From the NCBI RefSeq assembly GCF_012927085.1, contig NZ_JABBFX010000001.1, positions 806,001 through 870,000 of the forward strand: DNA of 64,000 nucleotides. The letters are read 5' to 3'. Below the pieces are notes generated by a model, which was not told the origin of the DNA, did not search any database, and saw only the letters and a list, made by a program, of their open reading frames with translations. The translations under genes and the position numbers were made by a program. The DNA comes from Ramlibacter agri (GTDB lineage: Bacteria; Pseudomonadota; Gammaproteobacteria; Burkholderiales; Burkholderiaceae_C). Of the stretch, positions 35,805 to 42,758 are shown piece after piece (position 1 is the stretch's first letter; each line of letters opens with the position of its first letter).

Positions 35805-36745
35805 TCGTTCATCACCGGCGCCAGCGCCTGCCGCAGGCGCTGCACCTGCGCCGGCGTGCACAGCGAAGCCAGCAGCTCGCAAAAGCGCTCGTTGCCCATG
35901 CCGCTGACCATGTATTGCCAGCGGTAGGCGGCCAGGAAGCCTTCGCGCAGCCGCTCGGTGTCCTGTGGCGACAAGCGCCGGCCGTTCACGCGCATGAAGT
36001 AGCAGGCATCCAGCTGGGCCTGCTGTTGCAGCAGCGCGTCCTGCGCCTGCAGCAGGTCGACGAGGTCGGTCACGCCCTGTTCGCGCTCGGCGGCGGACAG
36101 CAGGAAGTCCTCGCGCTGCCATTCCAGTTCGTCCAGCAATGCGTGCTGCATCTCCTCGCGCATGTGGAAGCGGAACACGTCGCGCCACAGCTCGGAGGTC
36201 AGCGGGTCCTCGTCGATGCATTGCCGGTAGTGGGCGACGGTGGCCAGCTCGATCAGGCAGGTGAGGGCCAGCACCGACCAGTCGCCGCGCGCGAGCACGG
36301 CGCCTGCCACCTCGTTCGAATGCGCGTCGAAGTGGTAGCCCGGGGGCATGCCGGCGGCCATCATGGCCTCCAGACGGCGGAACAGGGCCTGGTGCTTCAA
36401 CTCCTCGTCCGTCAGCCGCACCAGCGCTTCCATCGCGACCAGGTCGCCCAGCGCGTGGCTGCGGCCGCGGTCCAGCATCATCGCGCCGATGTAGCGCTCC
36501 ACCAGCGCCAGCATGTTGGCGTAGGTGCGGCCCTGGATCTGGCTGATCAGCACCTTCTCCCAGTCGGTCGTGAAGCCGAAGTGCTCCATGCGCGACAGGC
36601 TGTCGGGCAGGAACTTGCGCGAGTAGTCCAGGTGGCGGCCCCGGATCACGTCGTTTTCGATGTCCCACCGCACGTGCTTCGACAGCTCGATGCACTTGGC
36701 GTAACGCTGGGTCCGGCTGGCTGAGGGAGAGGCGGTATCCAACAT
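35801..36745 (-). CDS. Ferritin-like diiron protein (AurF-type oxygenase candidate)
   Basis: 314 residues from ATG 36745 (MLDTASPSASRTQRYAKC), which has an AGGAG site about eight bases upstream; a further in-frame ATG would add about 16 residues. It is all-helical with metal-ligand patterns DEELKHQALFRRLE and REEMQHALLDELEWQ, plus an early glutamate in ALVERYIGAMM. These fit a ferritin-like diiron carboxylate protein, near the p-aminobenzoate N-oxygenase (AurF) group. The substrate is unknown. It is divergent from the paa operon with a 340-bp gap. Confidence 0.75.
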   Translation of the reverse strand: MLDTASPSASRTQRYAKCIELSKHVRWDIENDVIRGRHLDYSRKFLPDSLSRMEHFGFTTDWEKVLISQIQGRTYANMLALVERYIGAMMLDRGRSHALGDLVAMEALVRLTDEELKHQALFRRLEAMMAAGMPPGYHFDAHSNEVAGAVLARGDWSVLALTCLIELATVAHYRQCIDEDPLTSELWRDVFRFHMREEMQHALLDELEWQREDFLLSAAEREQGVTDLVDLLQAQDALLQQQAQLDACYFMRVNGRRLSPQDTERLREGFLAAYRWQYMVSGMGNERFCELLASLCTPAQVQRLRQALAPVMND

Positions 36746-37023
36746 GGTCGGGGCTCCTGGGTGCTGCGGCCACTGGCGGGCCGTTGTGTGCATAGTCGTT
36801 CGCGAAGGTGAATGCGTCACGCGCGAGTTGTCACGGCAAGTGCGAAAGCGCACCGGCGGCGGATGACGGATTTCCGGGTGGCGTGCGAAGCGTGATTTGC
36901 TTGGCACTTGCGGGCTCCTGGCTGCATTCCGGAGGCGCGAGAAATAGCCGCTATCTGGCCAACGGCCGAGCTTCTGCGCATCTGGTCGTAAGTCCGCCCT
37001 GCCAGGCTGACGCTGCACTCCCC
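36746..37023. other. Upstream region between the diiron gene and paaA, no gene seen
   Basis: About 280 bp without a convincing reading frame. It should hold the promoter of the minus-strand diiron gene. A TGGCACTTGC sequence near 36901 resembles half of a sigma-54 site, but the spacing is wrong. The paa promoter and operator begin at 37024. Confidence 0.4.
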
Positions 37024-37052
37024 TTGCGCTCCAGCCCCCCAGCCTTTATTAT
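37024..37052 (+). promoter_or_regulatory. Sigma-70 type promoter of the paa operon
   Basis: TTGCGC at 37024-37029 and TATTAT at 37047-37052 are separated by exactly 17 bp, giving a good sigma-70 promoter 34 bp upstream of the paaA ATG. The start of transcription would fall inside the palindrome that follows. Confidence 0.7.
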
Positions 37053-37070
37053 CGACCGACCGGTCGGTCG
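37053..37070. promoter_or_regulatory. Perfect 18-bp palindromic operator for a TetR-type repressor
   Basis: CGACCGACCGGTCGGTCG is a perfect palindrome that starts immediately after the -10 box, so a bound protein would block transcription initiation. The core ACCGACCGGTCGGT is the type of site TetR-family regulators use. The only TetR gene nearby is the last gene of the same cluster (40816-41436), the presumed repressor released by phenylacetyl-CoA. Confidence 0.75.
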
Positions 37071-37085
37071 GTTTCTGGAGATCCC

Positions 37086-38096
37086 ATGTACACCCAAGCC
37101 ATGGACACGCAGGGCAAGGACGGCGATGCGCGCAAGGCCGTGCGTTCCGCCGAGGACCTGCAGATGGAGGAGCGCTTCGAGGCGCGCATCGCCGAGGGCG
37201 AGTTCATCGAGCCCAAGGACTGGATGCCGGACCACTACCGCAAGACGCTGGTGCGGCAGATCAGCCAGCATGCGCACAGCGAGATCGTCGGCATGCTGCC
37301 CGAGGGCAACTGGATCACGCGCGCGCCCACGCTGAAGCGCAAGGCCATCCTGCTGGCCAAGGTGCAGGACGAGGGCGGGCACGGCCTGTACCTGTATTCG
37401 GCGGCCGAGACCCTGGGCACCAGCCGTGACCAGATGCTGGAAGCGCTGCACACCGGCAAGGCCAAGTACAGCTCCATCTTCAACTACCCCACGCTGACCT
37501 GGGCCGACGTCGGCGTCATCGGCTGGCTGGTGGACGGCGCGGCCATCATGAACCAGGTGCCCATCTGCCGCTGCAGCTACGGGCCTTATGCGCGCGCGAT
37601 GATTCGCGTCTGCCGCGAGGAGAGCTTCCACCAGCGCCAGGGCTACGAAAGCCTGCTGACGATGATGGAGAAGGGCACCGGAGCCCAGCGCGCGATGGTG
37701 CAGGACGCGGTGAACCGCTGGTGGTGGCCGTCGATCATGATGTTCGGGCCGCCGGACGACCAGTCGCCCAACTCCGCGCAGTCCATGCGCTGGGGCATCA
37801 AGCGCGTCTCCAACGACGAGCTGCGGCAGAAGTTCATTGACGCCACCGTCGAACAGGCCAAGGTGCTGGGCGTGTCCTTGCCCGACCCCGAGCTGAAGTG
37901 GAACGAGGAGCGCCAGCACTACGACTTCGGCGCCATCGACTGGACCGAGTTCTGGAACGTGATCGGCGGCAACGGCCCATGCAACCGCGAGCGCCTGAAC
38001 GCGCGCGTGAAGGCATGGGACGACGGGGCCTGGGTGCGCGAAGCCGCGCTGGCCTACGCCCGTAAGCAGACCGAAGGCATCAAGGAGGCCGCATGA
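37086..38096 (+). CDS. paaA: 1,2-phenylacetyl-CoA epoxidase, catalytic subunit A
   Basis: 336 residues. This is the diiron catalytic subunit of the PaaABCE multicomponent monooxygenase, which adds oxygen across the ring of phenylacetyl-CoA. Metal-ligand motifs are visible in [18 protein letters not shown] (E-x2-H) and [18 protein letters not shown] (second E-x2-H). The C-terminal [25 protein letters not shown] is typical of PaaA. GGAG stands before the ATG, and a TetR operator lies 16 bp upstream. The stop overlaps a 20-codon ORF linking to paaB. Confidence 0.97.
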   Translation: MYTQAMDTQGKDGDARKAVRSAEDLQMEERFEARIAEGEFIEPKDWMPDHYRKTLVRQISQHAHSEIVGMLPEGNWITRAPTLKRKAILLAKVQDEGGHGLYLYSAAETLGTSRDQMLEALHTGKAKYSSIFNYPTLTWADVGVIGWLVDGAAIMNQVPICRCSYGPYARAMIRVCREESFHQRQGYESLLTMMEKGTGAQRAMVQDAVNRWWWPSIMMFGPPDDQSPNSAQSMRWGIKRVSNDELRQKFIDATVEQAKVLGVSLPDPELKWNEERQHYDFGAIDWTEFWNVIGGNGPCNRERLNARVKAWDDGAWVREAALAYARKQTEGIKEAA

Positions 38097-38155
38097 GCCC
38101 GCAGGGCCGCCCCAAGGGCGAATACCGCAATGCGCAGCATGGAGGTTTCGAATGA
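38093..38155 (+). CDS. Possible 20-residue leader-like ORF between paaA and paaB
   Basis: ATG at 38093 overlaps the paaA stop (ATGA), and the TGA at 38153-38155 overlaps the paaB ATG in the same way. The frame encodes [20 protein letters not shown]. The double overlap would couple translation of paaB to paaA. paaB also has its own GGAGG about seven bases upstream, so the ORF may be incidental. The peptide has no known function. I faintly recall similar GEYR-containing read-through peptides in other Comamonadaceae genes, which would make it a repeat remnant. Confidence 0.35.
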   Translation: MSPQGRPKGEYRNAQHGGFE

Positions 38156-38445
38156 GCGACGTGAAACAAGAGTGGCCTCTTTGGGAGGTTTTCGTGCGCA
38201 GCAAGAGCGGCCTGGACCACAAGCATTGCGGCAGCCTGCACGCGGCCGACCCGAAGATGGCGATCCAGATGGCGCGCGACGTCTATACGCGCCGCCAGGA
38301 AGGCACCAGCGTGTGGGTGGTGCGCAGCGACCAGATCGTCGCCAGCGACCCGGGCGAGAAGGACATGTTCTTCGATCCGGCGGAAGACAAGGTCTACCGC
38401 CACCCGACCTTCTACGCGCTGCCCAAGTCCGTGGACCACATGTGA
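38152..38445 (+). CDS. paaB: 1,2-phenylacetyl-CoA epoxidase, subunit B
   Basis: 97 residues, the normal length for this small structural/bridging subunit. It has the diagnostic WPLWEVFVRSKSGLDHKHCGSLHA and MAIQMARDVYTRRQEG segments and ends FYALPKSVDHM. It connects PaaAC units in the oxygenase complex and is cytoplasmic. GGAGG precedes the ATG, and the stop overlaps the paaC start (ATGTGATG). Confidence 0.97.
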   Translation: MSDVKQEWPLWEVFVRSKSGLDHKHCGSLHAADPKMAIQMARDVYTRRQEGTSVWVVRSDQIVASDPGEKDMFFDPAEDKVYRHPTFYALPKSVDHM

Positions 38446-39218
38446 TGCAGGCTTCCATCCACGTCTCCCAGGATCCGGCCGTGCAGTACCTGCTGCGCGC
38501 CGGCGACAGCGCGCTCGTCCTCGCGCAGCGCCTCGGCGAATGGACCGGCCATGCGCCGGTGCTGGAAGAGGACATCGCGCTGGCCAACATGGCGCTGGAC
38601 CTGCTGGGGCAGGCGCGCGGCGTGCTCACGCGCGCGGGCCAGCTCGAAGGTGCGGACCACGACGAAGACCAGCTGGCCTTCCTGCGCGAGGAGCGCGACT
38701 ACCGCAACGTGACCCTGGTGGAGCTGCCGCGCGGCGACTTCGCCTTCACGGTATTGCGCAATGCCGCCATGGCCACCTTCTTCAAGCAGCTGTGGGCGCA
38801 GCTGCAGCGCTCCAGCGACGAGGAGGTGGCCGCCATCGCCGGCAAGGCGATCAAGGAAGCGCGCTATCACCAGCAGCATGCGGCCGATTGGGTCGTGCGG
38901 CTCGCGCAGGGCACCGAGGAATCGCGGCGTCGCGTCGACGCGGCGCTGGCGGACCTGTGGCGCTTCACCGCGGAGCTGTTCCAGGACGACGCCGTCGACG
39001 CGGCGGCCGAAGCTTCGGGCCTCGGCCCGCGCTGGAGCGCGTTGCAGCCGCAGTGGCAGTCCGAGATGACGCAGATCTTCGACGAGGCGGGCCTCACGAT
39101 GCCGCAGTCCACGTCCTTCCTGTCCACCGGCAAGCGCGGCGTGCACAGCGAGCACATGGGCTTCATCCTCACCGAGATGCAGCACCTGCAGCGCGCCTAC
39201 CCCGGAGGCGTGTGGTGA
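38445..39218 (+). CDS. paaC: 1,2-phenylacetyl-CoA epoxidase, structural subunit C
   Basis: 257 residues. It has a ferritin-like fold related to PaaA, but it is the non-catalytic structural partner. It carries LAQRLGEWTGHAPVLEEDIALANMALDLLGQARG, FLREERDYRNVTLVELP and AGKAIKEARYHQQHAADWVVRL. It starts at ATG 38445, overlapping the paaB stop. The end is MQHLQRAYPGGVW, and the stop overlaps paaD at GTGA. Confidence 0.95.
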   Translation: MQASIHVSQDPAVQYLLRAGDSALVLAQRLGEWTGHAPVLEEDIALANMALDLLGQARGVLTRAGQLEGADHDEDQLAFLREERDYRNVTLVELPRGDFAFTVLRNAAMATFFKQLWAQLQRSSDEEVAAIAGKAIKEARYHQQHAADWVVRLAQGTEESRRRVDAALADLWRFTAELFQDDAVDAAAEASGLGPRWSALQPQWQSEMTQIFDEAGLTMPQSTSFLSTGKRGVHSEHMGFILTEMQHLQRAYPGGVW

Positions 39219-39724
39219 GCCGCGAGTCGCGCGCCTGGGAGGTGCTGGGCACCGTGCTGGACCCCGAGGTGCCGGCGCTGTCGGTGTGCGACCTGGGCAT
39301 CGTGCGCGAGGTCATCGACCATGGCGAGGAACTGGAGGTGGTGCTCACGCCCACCTATTCCGGCTGTCCGGCCACCGAAGCGATCGAGCAGAGCGTGCTG
39401 TCCGCGATAGCAGCCGAAGGCCTGGGGCCGGCCCGCGCGACCTTGCGCCGCGCGCCCGCCTGGACGACGGATTGGATCAGCGAGGACGGCAAGGCGAAGC
39501 TGAAGGAATACGGCATCGCACCGCCCCACCACGTCATCCCCGCGGAGGCGGGGACCCAGGGCGTCCCGATCAAGATCTTCGGCCGCAAGGCCGAAGCCGT
39601 CGACTGTCCGCATTGCGGCAGCAAGCGCACCGAACGCCTCTCCCCCTTCGGCTCCACCGCCTGCAAGTCCCTCTACCGCTGCCTCGCCTGCCGCGAGCCC
39701 TTCGAATACTTCAAGCCGATCTGA
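39215..39724 (+). CDS. paaD: Phenylacetyl-CoA epoxidase maturation protein PaaD
   Basis: 169 residues from GTG 39215. The N-terminal MIP18/DUF59 domain (about 1-90) has LDPEVPALSVCDLGIVREV and LTPTYSGCPATEAIE with its conserved cysteine. The C-terminal zinc-ribbon has CPHCGSKRTERLSPFGST, then ACKSLYRCLACREPFEYFKPI. PaaD is thought to help assemble the iron-sulfur or diiron centres of the epoxidase. An odd stretch, VIPAEAGTQGVPIK at about residues 107-120, is encoded by an inserted palindromic repeat between the two domains. Confidence 0.94.
   Translation: MSRESRAWEVLGTVLDPEVPALSVCDLGIVREVIDHGEELEVVLTPTYSGCPATEAIEQSVLSAIAAEGLGPARATLRRAPAWTTDWISEDGKAKLKEYGIAPPHHVIPAEAGTQGVPIKIFGRKAEAVDCPHCGSKRTERLSPFGSTACKSLYRCLACREPFEYFKPI
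39532..39560. repeat. Palindromic repeat inserted in frame in paaD
   Basis: CGTCATCCCCGCGGAGGCGGGGACCCAGG contains CCCCGC and GCGGGG arms around a 4-nt centre. Sequences of the type TCATCCCCGC-n-GCGGGGACCCAG are, as I recall, scattered by the hundred in Comamonadaceae genomes; no search was run. Its translation VIPAEAGTQ is a familiar read-through of that element. In paaD it sits in the linker between the DUF59 domain and the zinc-ribbon, so it has been tolerated. Confidence 0.65.
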
Positions 39725-39725
39725 C

Positions 39726-40811
39726 ATGAGCGCCCTGTTCCACAACCTGCGCGTGCGTTCGGTCGAGCCCGATACGCAGGAAGCCGTCATCGTCAGCTTC
39801 GAGGTGCCCGAGCACCTGCAGCCGGTTTTCGGCTTCACGCAGGGGCAGTACCTCACCCTGCGCAAGGACATCGACGGCCAGGACCTGCGCCGCTCCTATT
39901 CCATCTGCGCCGGCGTCGACGACGGCGAACTGCGCGTGGGCGTGCGCAAGGTGCGCGGCGGCGTCTTCAGCAACTGGATCAACGAATACCTGAAGCCCGG
40001 CGACACCCTGAGCGTGATGGCGCCGCAGGGCCGCTTCTTCGTGCCGATCGAGCGCGAGTCGCGACGCCGCTTCCTGGGCATCGCCGGCGGCAGCGGCATC
40101 ACGCCCATCCTCTCGATCATGAAGACGGTGCTGGCGCGCGAACCGCACAGCCGCTTCACGCTGGTCTACGGCAACCGCAGCCTCAAGAGCACCATGTTCA
40201 AGGAGGAGATCGAGGACCTGAAGGACCGCTACATGACGCGGCTGGTGCTGCACCACGTGTTCTCCGACGAGCACACCGAGGCGCCGCTGAACATGGGCCT
40301 GGTGAACCGCGAGAAGCTCGGCGAATTCCTGCAGACCGTCGTGCCCGCAGGAAGCATCGACCACGCCTTCGTCTGCGGCCCCTTCCAGATGAACGACGAA
40401 GCCGAGGCGGCGCTGCTGGCTGCCGGCGTGCCGGAAGGCCGTATCCACATCGAGCGTTTCGGCATCGCCGCGCCGCAGGCGGCGCAAGTGGGCGCCGTGG
40501 TGCACAAGGCGCACGCCGAGGACGCCGAGCGGGCCAAGGTGGTGATCATCCGCGACGGCCTGCAGCGCGAGATCAGCTTCAGCCGCGACCAGCCCAGCAT
40601 CCTGGACGCCGCCAGCGCCGCCGGCCTGGAGGTTCCCTTCTCCTGCACCAGCGGCGTGTGCGGCACCTGCCGCGCGCGGCTGGTGGAAGGCCAGGTGCGC
40701 ATGGAGCGCAACTTCGCGCTGGACAAGAAGGAAGTGGCGGCCGGCTTCGTGCTGGCCTGCCAGTCGCACCCCACGACCGAGCGCGTGGTTCTCTCTTTCG
40801 ACGAGCGATAG
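39726..40811 (+). CDS. paaE: Phenylacetyl-CoA epoxidase reductase subunit E
   Basis: 361 residues. The FAD-binding part has LRRSYSICAGVDDGELRVGVRK. The NAD(P)H-binding part has GIAGGSGITPILSIMK and FVCGPFQMNDEAE. A C-terminal plant-type 2Fe-2S domain has CTSGVCGTCRARLVEG plus the last cysteine in LACQSHP. It passes electrons from NADPH to the PaaABC oxygenase. It begins one base after paaD and is followed 4 bp later by the TetR gene. Confidence 0.97.
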   Translation: MSALFHNLRVRSVEPDTQEAVIVSFEVPEHLQPVFGFTQGQYLTLRKDIDGQDLRRSYSICAGVDDGELRVGVRKVRGGVFSNWINEYLKPGDTLSVMAPQGRFFVPIERESRRRFLGIAGGSGITPILSIMKTVLAREPHSRFTLVYGNRSLKSTMFKEEIEDLKDRYMTRLVLHHVFSDEHTEAPLNMGLVNREKLGEFLQTVVPAGSIDHAFVCGPFQMNDEAEAALLAAGVPEGRIHIERFGIAAPQAAQVGAVVHKAHAEDAERAKVVIIRDGLQREISFSRDQPSILDAASAAGLEVPFSCTSGVCGTCRARLVEGQVRMERNFALDKKEVAAGFVLACQSHPTTERVVLSFDER

Positions 40812-40815
40812 GCGC

Positions 40816-41436
40816 ATGGGACGCGGACGTTCATCGACCTACGAAGACCAGCGCGAGATGATCCTCGAGCGCGCGGCGGCGCTGTTCGCCCGCGGCGGCT
40901 ACCCGGGCACCAGCATGAACCAGGTGGCCGAGGCCTGCGGGCTGAGCAAGGCCACGCTGTACCACTACTACAGGGACAAGTACGCGCTGCTGGTCAGCAT
41001 CGCCGACGCCCACGTGACGCGCCTGCAGGCGCTGGTGCGCGACGTGCTGGCCGCCCACCTGCCGCCGGAAGACGCCATGCGCGAGCTGATCGCGCGGCTG
41101 GTGGAGGAATACGCCCACGCGCAGAACGCACACCGCGTGCTGACCGAGGACGTGAAGTTCCTGGTCGATGACGACCGTGAGCGCATCCTGGACAAGGAAC
41201 GCGAGGTGGTGCGCGGCTTCGCGCAGGTGGTGACGGGCCTGCGCCCGGACCTGCAGCACGCCGCCATGAGCAAGCCGCTGACCATGCTGCTCTTCGGCAT
41301 GATCAACTGGATGTTCACGTGGATGAAACCGGATGGGCCGCTGGACTACGAAGCGATGGCGCCGGTCGTGGCCGACTTGTTCCTTGGGGGCATCGGCGCC
41401 GTGGAGACGCCCGCGGTGACCGTGCTGGACTCCTGA
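40816..41436 (+). CDS. TetR-family regulator, probable PaaR repressor of the paa operon
   Basis: 206 residues. The N-terminal TetR DNA-binding domain reads MILERAAALFARGGYPGTSM and then NQVAEACGLSKATLYHYYRDK with a typical helix-turn-helix. The C-terminal ligand-binding part is alpha-helical (VEEYAHAQNAHRVLTEDVKFL, LFGMINWMFTWMKPDG). It lies 4 bp downstream of paaE in the same direction, so it belongs to the operon. The palindrome at 37053-37070 upstream of paaA is its likely target, giving autorepression relieved by a pathway intermediate. Confidence 0.88.
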   Translation: MGRGRSSTYEDQREMILERAAALFARGGYPGTSMNQVAEACGLSKATLYHYYRDKYALLVSIADAHVTRLQALVRDVLAAHLPPEDAMRELIARLVEEYAHAQNAHRVLTEDVKFLVDDDRERILDKEREVVRGFAQVVTGLRPDLQHAAMSKPLTMLLFGMINWMFTWMKPDGPLDYEAMAPVVADLFLGGIGAVETPAVTVLDS

Positions 41437-41437
41437 C

Positions 41438-42748
41438 TTACGCCGCCTCTTCGGCCTCATCCGGCAACTTCAACACGCCGGTATGGAAGTCGAACTCGTA
41501 CGCCTCGCCGTACCGTCCCCATTCGATGGCGACCTCGAGCGTGTGCACCGCCTTCTCCTGCTCCATGCCTTCCCGCAGCAGGTCGAGCACGCGCTCGCGC
41601 GGCATCGTCCCCGAGGGCTCGCTTTCCAGCATGCGCCGGATGCGCGTGGCCAGCGGCACCTGCGCCAGCAATTGCTGGCCGAAGATTTCCTGCCGCAGCA
41701 CGTGACCCGCTTGGGCATAGCGCTGGCCCAGCGGCGTGAGCGCGATGTCGCCCGCTTCCACCTGCGCCAGGCCCAGCATGGCCAGCGCCTCATAGGTGGG
41801 GAACAGTTCCTCGTCGGTCAGCGCGGATTCCTCCGCCAGCTGCGGCAGGTCGGCGTGGCCTTCGAACGGCGCTTCGGCCAGCAGGTCCAGCACGCCCTCG
41901 ATGCGGGCCACGTCGGTGGCCGGCAGCGCGTAGTCCACCGGCGCCGGCGCGGCCGCGGCGGCCACGGCCACCTGCGGCACGGGACGCGCGGTCATCAGCG
42001 CGTACACCTCGTCCACCATCTGCCGCAGGTCCGCGGTATCGGCATCGCGCGGCCGCTCGAGGCTCACCGCATACTGGCAGCGGATGCGCCCCGGGTCGCT
42101 GGCCAGGATGACGATGCGGTCGGCCATCATCACGGCTTCCTCGATGTTGTGCGACACGATCAGCATGCCCTTGGTCGGGATGCGCTGGTCGGCCCACAGC
42201 TCCAGGATTTCGTCGCGCAGCGTCTCGCCCGTCATCACGTCCAGCGCGGAGAAGGCCTCGTCCATCAGCAGCACGTCGGGGTTGGTGACCAGCGCGCGCG
42301 CGATGCCCACGCGCTGGCGCATGCCACCCGAAAGCTCGCGCGGCAGCGCGCCGCCGAAGCCGGCCAGGCCGATCAGTTCCAGCATGGCCTCGGCGCGCTG
42401 CGCGCGATCCTCGGGGCCGACGCCCTGCGCTTCCAGCCCCAGTTCCACGTTCTGCTGCACCGTCAGCCACGGGAACAGCGCGAAGGACTGGAACACCATC
42501 GAGATGCCGGCGGCCGGCCCGTGGATGGGGTTGCCGCGGTAGCTGGCGCTGCCGCTGTCGGCCGGGATCAGGCCGGCCACGATGCGCAGCAAGGTCGACT
42601 TGCCCGAGCCGGATTTCCCGAGCAGCGCGACGATCTCGTTTTCGGCCAGCTTGAAGTCGACGTTGTCCAGCACCTTGCGGGGCCGGCCATCGGCGATGCG
42701 GAAGCTCTTGGAGATGCCCTTCAGGTCGACGAGCGTGTTGCGGTTCAT
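41438..42748 (-). CDS. ABC transporter ATP-binding protein with AAA-associated C-terminal domain
   Basis: 436 residues. The nitrate/sulfonate/taurine-type ATPase covers about 1-265: Walker A GKSGSGKSTLLRI (44-56), signature ELSGGMRQRVGIARAL, Walker B DVLLMDEAFSALD and the SHNIEEAVMMADRIV H-loop. A C-terminal AAA-associated domain of about 150 residues (LPQLAEESALTDEELFPTYEALAMLGLAQ) replaces the short tail of ordinary NitT/TauT ATPases. It overlaps no neighbour but is 10 bp from the permease gene. With that permease it forms a complete importer core. No periplasmic binding protein gene is adjacent. Confidence 0.9.
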   Translation of the reverse strand: MNRNTLVDLKGISKSFRIADGRPRKVLDNVDFKLAENEIVALLGKSGSGKSTLLRIVAGLIPADSGSASYRGNPIHGPAAGISMVFQSFALFPWLTVQQNVELGLEAQGVGPEDRAQRAEAMLELIGLAGFGGALPRELSGGMRQRVGIARALVTNPDVLLMDEAFSALDVMTGETLRDEILELWADQRIPTKGMLIVSHNIEEAVMMADRIVILASDPGRIRCQYAVSLERPRDADTADLRQMVDEVYALMTARPVPQVAVAAAAAPAPVDYALPATDVARIEGVLDLLAEAPFEGHADLPQLAEESALTDEELFPTYEALAMLGLAQVEAGDIALTPLGQRYAQAGHVLRQEIFGQQLLAQVPLATRIRRMLESEPSGTMPRERVLDLLREGMEQEKAVHTLEVAIEWGRYGEAYEFDFHTGVLKLPDEAEEAA

Positions 42749-42758
42749 GTCGTGTTTC

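Noticed and set aside
36901..36915. TGGCACTTGC sequence as a sigma-54 promoter
   Set aside because: The -24 and -12 elements need five bases between TGGCAC and TTGC; here they touch.
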